Origin: Stercorarius parasiticus
Lineage: Eukaryota; Chordata; Aves; Charadriiformes; Stercorariidae
Assembly (NCBI GenBank): GCA_013396915.1
Contig: VWZL01000294.1
Span: forward strand, 248,279 to 312,278
DNA length: 64,000 nt
Direction: 5' to 3'
The first letter of the stretch is position 1; each line of letters begins with the position of its first letter. A program made the position numbers and the translations under genes. This document shows positions 59,670-64,000 of the stretch, in pieces. Under the pieces are notes generated by a model. That model saw only the letters and a list, made by a program, of their open reading frames with translations. It had not been told where the DNA came from and ran no database searches.

Positions 59670-60686
59670 ATGCCACTCTTGTGACGTTCAGACAACTTCT
59701 TTGGAGGGTGGCACTCTCTAAGTCATTACTGTGTATTACAGACTCAGTTTCCAGAGTTGTTTGGTTTGAAATGTAGTTAAAACAAATCAATAGCATTAAA
59801 ACTGCAGAGAAAGGTATTGGGAATTTTGGAATATTTATCAGAAGTCAAAATTAGGCCATTATTTTAGCAGCCCATCTTCAGAAAACAAATTTGAAAATTT
59901 TGTACAGAGGGGTTTGTAATAAAAATTACCCAGAGATTCATGCACAGTCTGGTTGAGAAACAAAAACGATCAAAGGAATTTGTATACTGTACCACTCTGA
60001 AGTGTCCCTTACCTCATACTATATTTGAAAGTAAAAAATTGCATGTAAACTTTGATCAGAATAAATAAGCCTGGTTCTGCATTATTCTCTATGTGATCAG
60101 AATCTTTTTCTGCCACTGATCATACAGATGAAAGCAATTATCATAAGATCCCGTGTTACATTTGGGCTTGAGATACTTGCCATGATCACAAAAAGAACTG
60201 AAAAACTACTCCAAAACTCTTGTGGCTGTTCTTCTACTCATCCCACCAAACCAAAGTGTGTTCTAGAAAGCTATGCTATATTTCCATTTCCAAAGGCCTG
60301 ATGGTTCTCTTGCCTGCCACTCTACAAGGTTCTGAGCATTACTTAACAAGTACCTTTATACTTGTCCTTATATTGTTTACAATTGTACTGTTATGGACTA
60401 ATATAACAGTTCAACACATCCTAAATGCTGGCATTTAAAAATTCTCATTGCAAAGTAAAATAAAAGACTTATTCTTAACATCTGAGTGTTCCCTCTTCAG
60501 CCTCATCATCTGATCTTTCTCTGATCTTTCCATTATCTGCTCAATAAAGGCAAATTATAGGTCAGGGCTCTTCCTTGAAAGGGTGAATTAAAATTCTACT
60601 GGGTACCTATATTTTTGGATGATTTATTGAGATTACAAATAACCTGCACTCATGTTTATAATTAAACAATCTAATTTATCACTTAC
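59670..60686. other. Unique AT-rich non-coding DNA
   Basis: No gene or repeat recognised between the CR1 copy and the candidate exon. Confidence 0.5.
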
Positions 60687-60830
60687 TGTTGTGCTTCTGA
60701 GGGGTCTTGACTCTTGGCTCCGTGGGGAATCACTGCTTATATCATCCAGATCAAGTTTTAAAGCAGTACGTAAGTGTATAGTGAACTGATCAATGCCAGG
60801 CATCATGCGTAGCGGGCACAGTAGATTGTA
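60687..60830 (-). other. Candidate 144-bp coding exon, minus strand
   Basis: On the minus strand, following a T-rich tract and AATTAAG acceptor, exactly 48 codons are open (core LRTALKLDLDDISSDSPRSQ). They stop at a perfect GTAAGT (60686-60681). Four CpGs lie in 144 bp. The length is a multiple of three and both phases are 0, as for many cassette exons. The acidic/Ser-Arg-rich peptide resembles a signalling-protein linker but is not recognised. A caution: the plus strand of the same bases also carries an acceptor, an open frame and a GTAAGTG donor, so the strand is not fully settled. Confidence 0.38.
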
Positions 60831-60834
60831 CTTA

Positions 60835-62480
60835 ATTCAGATAGATTAACAGCAAATGAGAAATGTAAGCACAAAATAAGTACATTAGACAGGACTACAT
60901 ATGCACAACAACCCCTTTAGCATCTGAAGATTCTATAAAAACTATGAATGTTCTTTAAAAAGAAATCATTTTTAAAAAGAAAATGTTGCACATTTAGAAC
61001 AAATGTTTCAACAGTCTGGAGAATCCATGTGTCCTACAAATTCCAAGAATGAATTTAATGATTGCTATGGTTACATCAACACATACTGTAATATGATATA
61101 ATCAGCTGTGATGTGCTATGGCACAGAAATTGCAAAGATATGTTTGATTAAAAAAAAGCCATTGCCAATATGTTCTTGTTTTACAAACATACCAGCTATT
61201 TTGAAGTTCCAGAAAGGTTTAAGATGCAGGCTGTCAACTTTGTTTAGTTATTGTGATGACTTCTCAAAAAGTTTCAATTTGATCCGTTAATGTTTCTTCA
61301 AAGAGAATTACCCAGGTTTAAGAACTAAAATATTTTAAAAAACCAAGTAGAAACTAATTTATACTGATTTATTTGCTTGTAAATCTCTTCCAATATTGCT
61401 TTTCATGTAATTAAGTGTCCTAATTGCATAAAAAATAAGTTGTTATACCCCCTTTCTATAATATACTATCCATTTTAATGCCCCTATACTATATGTACAC
61501 CTATTTGGTTTCTTGTTCACTCTTTCCACTACTAGATTTTTCAGTATTTCTTTTCTCTTGTATTGAATCTTATTTTTCCTTAAATTTGTTTCCTATATTT
61601 CTTCTAATGAAATAAATTTTGTTGATTTTTTCAAAAATTTCTTATACCTTTCAACATTAATACTATGATCTCGATATTTTGATGCTTTGATTTCAGCGTT
61701 TTTCCTTCTCTTTCTTATTTTTCTGTCCCAAATGACATTTGCAACTACAGGCAGACAGCAGAAGGCACCGGAGAAGGAATTAAAAGGCAGCACACATTTG
61801 TAGATAATGTGTCAAAAGATGGCTCCTCTGTATAACACACAACATACTGTTAGAAAGAAAAGTACCAAAACCTCTTTCTAGCCAAGTTTATAATTTCCAA
61901 ATTATTTTCCATTACAAATCGGGCAATATGTCAAAAAATGTGTAAACGGCATGAAATATATATCTGGAGTGCTTTTAAAGAATCATGTTGAAATGAAAAA
62001 TGCATAGATTTTATGGCAGAACCTCTCATTTAACTCTGAGAGAGTTTTGGACTTCCATCTTTGTTTGATTATGCATTTTTTATTAAAATACCACTGACTA
62101 GTACCATGCAGTAGCAGCATTGTGCTCTCACTTCAACAGCTCTGTGGTGGATGCAGAGCCATAGCTGCCCAGCTTTCACTGGCTGTAAGGATCTCAGCCT
62201 TGGTTCAGGCTACTTTCAGTTGTCTAATCAGTAAGACGTGCTTTGAAGAAGTAGAAACTGCAGGTCTAGGGGAAATCTCTAGGAGGAAAAGGCTGTCTGG
62301 AAGCAAGCTCCTCTGTTTTCTTTAAGCATGTAGATATCATGCAAAAAGTTATCTCCTCTCTTACTACGTGTGCACTCCTGGAAGTGAACTCTGCTTTGAA
62401 TTTCCAAGGGGTGGAGAAGCCCTAACTTAGCTCACAAATTCAGAGTAGTTCCTACGCAAATTATTTTCTTTTTCCTGGTG
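60835..62480. other. Unique AT-rich non-coding DNA
   Basis: No gene recognised. It contains the weak exon candidate at 61648-61744. Confidence 0.5.
61648..61744 (-). other. Weak exon candidate, minus strand
   Basis: A strong pyrimidine tract and TGCCTGTAG acceptor lead into 97 bp open in one frame (Lys/Arg-rich, RKRRKNAEIKASKYRDHS), followed by a GAAAG|GTATAA donor. Its exit phase (2) is incompatible with in-frame joining to the 60687-60830 candidate, so at least one of the two is not a coding exon as drawn. Confidence 0.15.
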
Positions 62481-62483
62481 TAG

Positions 62484-62626
62484 GCAATTACCTCCTTAGC
62501 GTGCAGTATTTAGCTTGCATGGTGGGTCTCCTGCTGGGTGACCACTTTTTGGACGTCAAAATGTCTGAATCGATACCTATAATTGACACCACAAAAACTT
62601 CCATGACTCTCAAGACCTTGAGATGA
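62484..62626 (+). other. Candidate terminal exon, plus strand
   Basis: A strong acceptor (TTATTTTCTTTTTCCTGGTGTAG) is followed by 2 nt and 46 open codons (start NYLLSVQYLACMVGLLLGDH), ending in TGA. The first 17 residues are hydrophobic enough for a partial membrane segment. Three CpGs are present. It lies on the opposite strand to the 60.7-kb candidate, which shows that chance exon-like segments are frequent here. Confidence 0.2.
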
Positions 62627-62629
62627 GAA

Positions 62630-64000
62630 GTTTATTGGAAACTATCTGTACCTCACCATAAGAAAGCAAATAGTAACAGTGATTAATTTTTAGAGCTTAA
62701 TTATTTTATGACAATTTTAATGTTTAAAGTTACCAGTACTAAGCAGATGGGATAGAATTAGTGTGTCGAACTTTCATATATGATTTCAGTCTCTCTGAAG
62801 GGTGATTTATGCACAAAACATTCGCTTGTGGTTCTTGTCTCTTCAGAATGAAAGATCACCACTATATTTTTTTCACAGATTTTTGCCTGTAAAGGACAAT
62901 TCTAATCAGCTATGCTGTGCCTGAGTGCAAAATGAGCATCTGCTTCAAAAATAGACATTTATGTTTTCAATATCATAAATTTTACCAGACAAAACCAACT
63001 AAGCTTGGAGAGGTGGAATACTGGGTGACATCAACTATCAATAGATTTCACTGTATTTATATGAAAAAAATTTCATCAATGCCCAAGTTATATTCCAAGA
63101 TACCAGATTATGAAAAAATATTTCAGGAAAAGTAATGGAAATCTCATAATTGCAGACGTGTAAAAACCTGTCTGTATAAAGCTCAAGAGAATATATGGTT
63201 TAATTCTTCTTTCCATGAGGGTGAACCAAGTAAGCAAATGAGCCTTCTTTCCAAGTCTAATATTCTGTGACTATATATTTTATACTTAGGTGTGTCATAT
63301 ATTCAGTTATGATAGAATAGCAGATGCTTACATTGTAAAATATTATTGTCCCTTCCAGCTCTTTCTTCTAAGTTGGATAGGTCTTATAACATAGCTATGG
63401 AAAGAAGCACTAGCTGTTCAACTTCAGCAGGAAAGTAACCGAAGAGTGTAGTCGTAGGTACAGTTCAAATTGTGAATGATACCAGGCAGAAGATAATTGG
63501 GTGTGTTTGGGAAAGATGAGTATCCAAAATTGAACTTTTGAAGTTTCAGGCAGAAGCCTCCTATTTACCAGCTGCATCTGCTATGGGCTGGCTATAAATT
63601 TTTGTAACACCTGGGCTAAACAAAAGTGTCATATCCTGAACCTTCCAATTCAGAAAGAGGCTTGAGAGAGGACTACCAATTAGAAGACCAGTTACGTGTT
63701 GTGCTTCCTTACGTAGCCTATCTAGATTGTGAAAACTGAGGGTGTAGGGTCCTGAAAAGAAGAGGTGGTGCACAGAAGAGGGATTCCTGAAAAGAAGAAG
63801 TGATCTTGGAAAAAAATAAGGGGGGCCCAGGAAGTAGAAGGTGAAGATTGTGGCTGGAGGAAAGATCTGGGAAGCAGGAAAAGGTCCCAGAGATCAGACA
63901 TCTGCGTGGACACAAATGCTGGGGGATGCCCAAGGACCTTGGTTGGCGGTGTGCAAGACAGGCACCTGCAAGCTGCAGCATGGCACATACTGGTATGAAA
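62630..64000. other. Unique non-coding DNA, purine-rich at the right edge
   Basis: No gene recognised. 63.72-63.90 kb is purine-rich on the plus strand and contains a 13-bp direct repeat (CCTGAAAAGAAGA at 63751-63763 and 63786-63798). The two overlapping 87-88-codon minus frames there follow from polypyrimidine composition. The window ends without a boundary feature. Confidence 0.5.

Noticed and set aside
58621..59721. Plus-strand ORFs across the 58.5-kb CR1
   Set aside because: They are antisense shadows of the minus-strand CR1 ORF2.
63200..63285. Possible degraded CR1 3' end (ttccaagtctaatattctgtgac)
   Set aside because: Only the octamer-like tail resembles CR1. The upstream diagnostic blocks are missing, so it is too weak to call.
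1..64000. tRNA, rRNA, CRISPR arrays, insertion sequences, phage or operon structure
   Set aside because: I saw none on either strand. The repeat content and base composition indicate a vertebrate nuclear genome.

Overview
The window reads as vertebrate nuclear DNA, most probably from a bird. It is AT-rich and CpG-poor and has no dense gene packing. The recognisable interspersed repeats are avian-type: several CR1 LINE copies ending in degenerate ATTCTATG octamers, and a solo LTR of the ERVL/ERVK type common in bird introns. There are no bacterial operons, rRNAs, tRNAs or CRISPR arrays. No host gene can be identified with confidence. The long open frames with recognisable protein content are all decayed CR1 ORF2 (reverse transcriptase) remnants. 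The rest looks like intergenic or large-intron sequence.

Layout. 1-6.8 kb: unique AT-rich DNA with a pair of POU octamers (4.18 kb) and a CpG-enriched patch at 5.25-5.42 kb that looks like an exon. 6.83-7.35 kb: a CR1 3' end followed by an old repeat remnant. 8.3-8.8 kb: the most GC/CpG-rich patch of the window, ending in an octamer plus an X-box-like motif. 9-26.8 kb: unique DNA, simple repeats and TAAT-rich blocks. 26.8-31.2 kb: three old CR1 fragments. 35.7-36.27 kb: solo LTR. 40.44-42.52 kb: an older CR1 interrupted by a younger CR1, with a 6-bp duplication at the junctions and a 13-bp-arm hairpin at the outer 5' junction. 47.38-48.46 kb: a 163-bp inverted repeat whose arms match at every base, with a palindrome at its inner left edge and a G-quadruplex motif just beyond its right edge. 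58.51-59.67 kb: a minus-strand CR1 flanked by a 10-bp direct repeat. 59.7-64 kb: unique DNA.

Possible hidden gene. Several short, CpG-enriched, splice-site-flanked open segments lie on the minus strand. Three (60.69-60.83, 47.11-47.20 and 35.46-35.55 kb) have compatible intron phases (0/0, 0/1, 1/stop) and could be the last coding exons of an unrecognised minus-strand gene. Similar segments also occur on the plus strand, so chance pseudo-exons are a serious alternative. These are listed as low-confidence candidates. Only RNA-seq or cross-species alignment would settle them.
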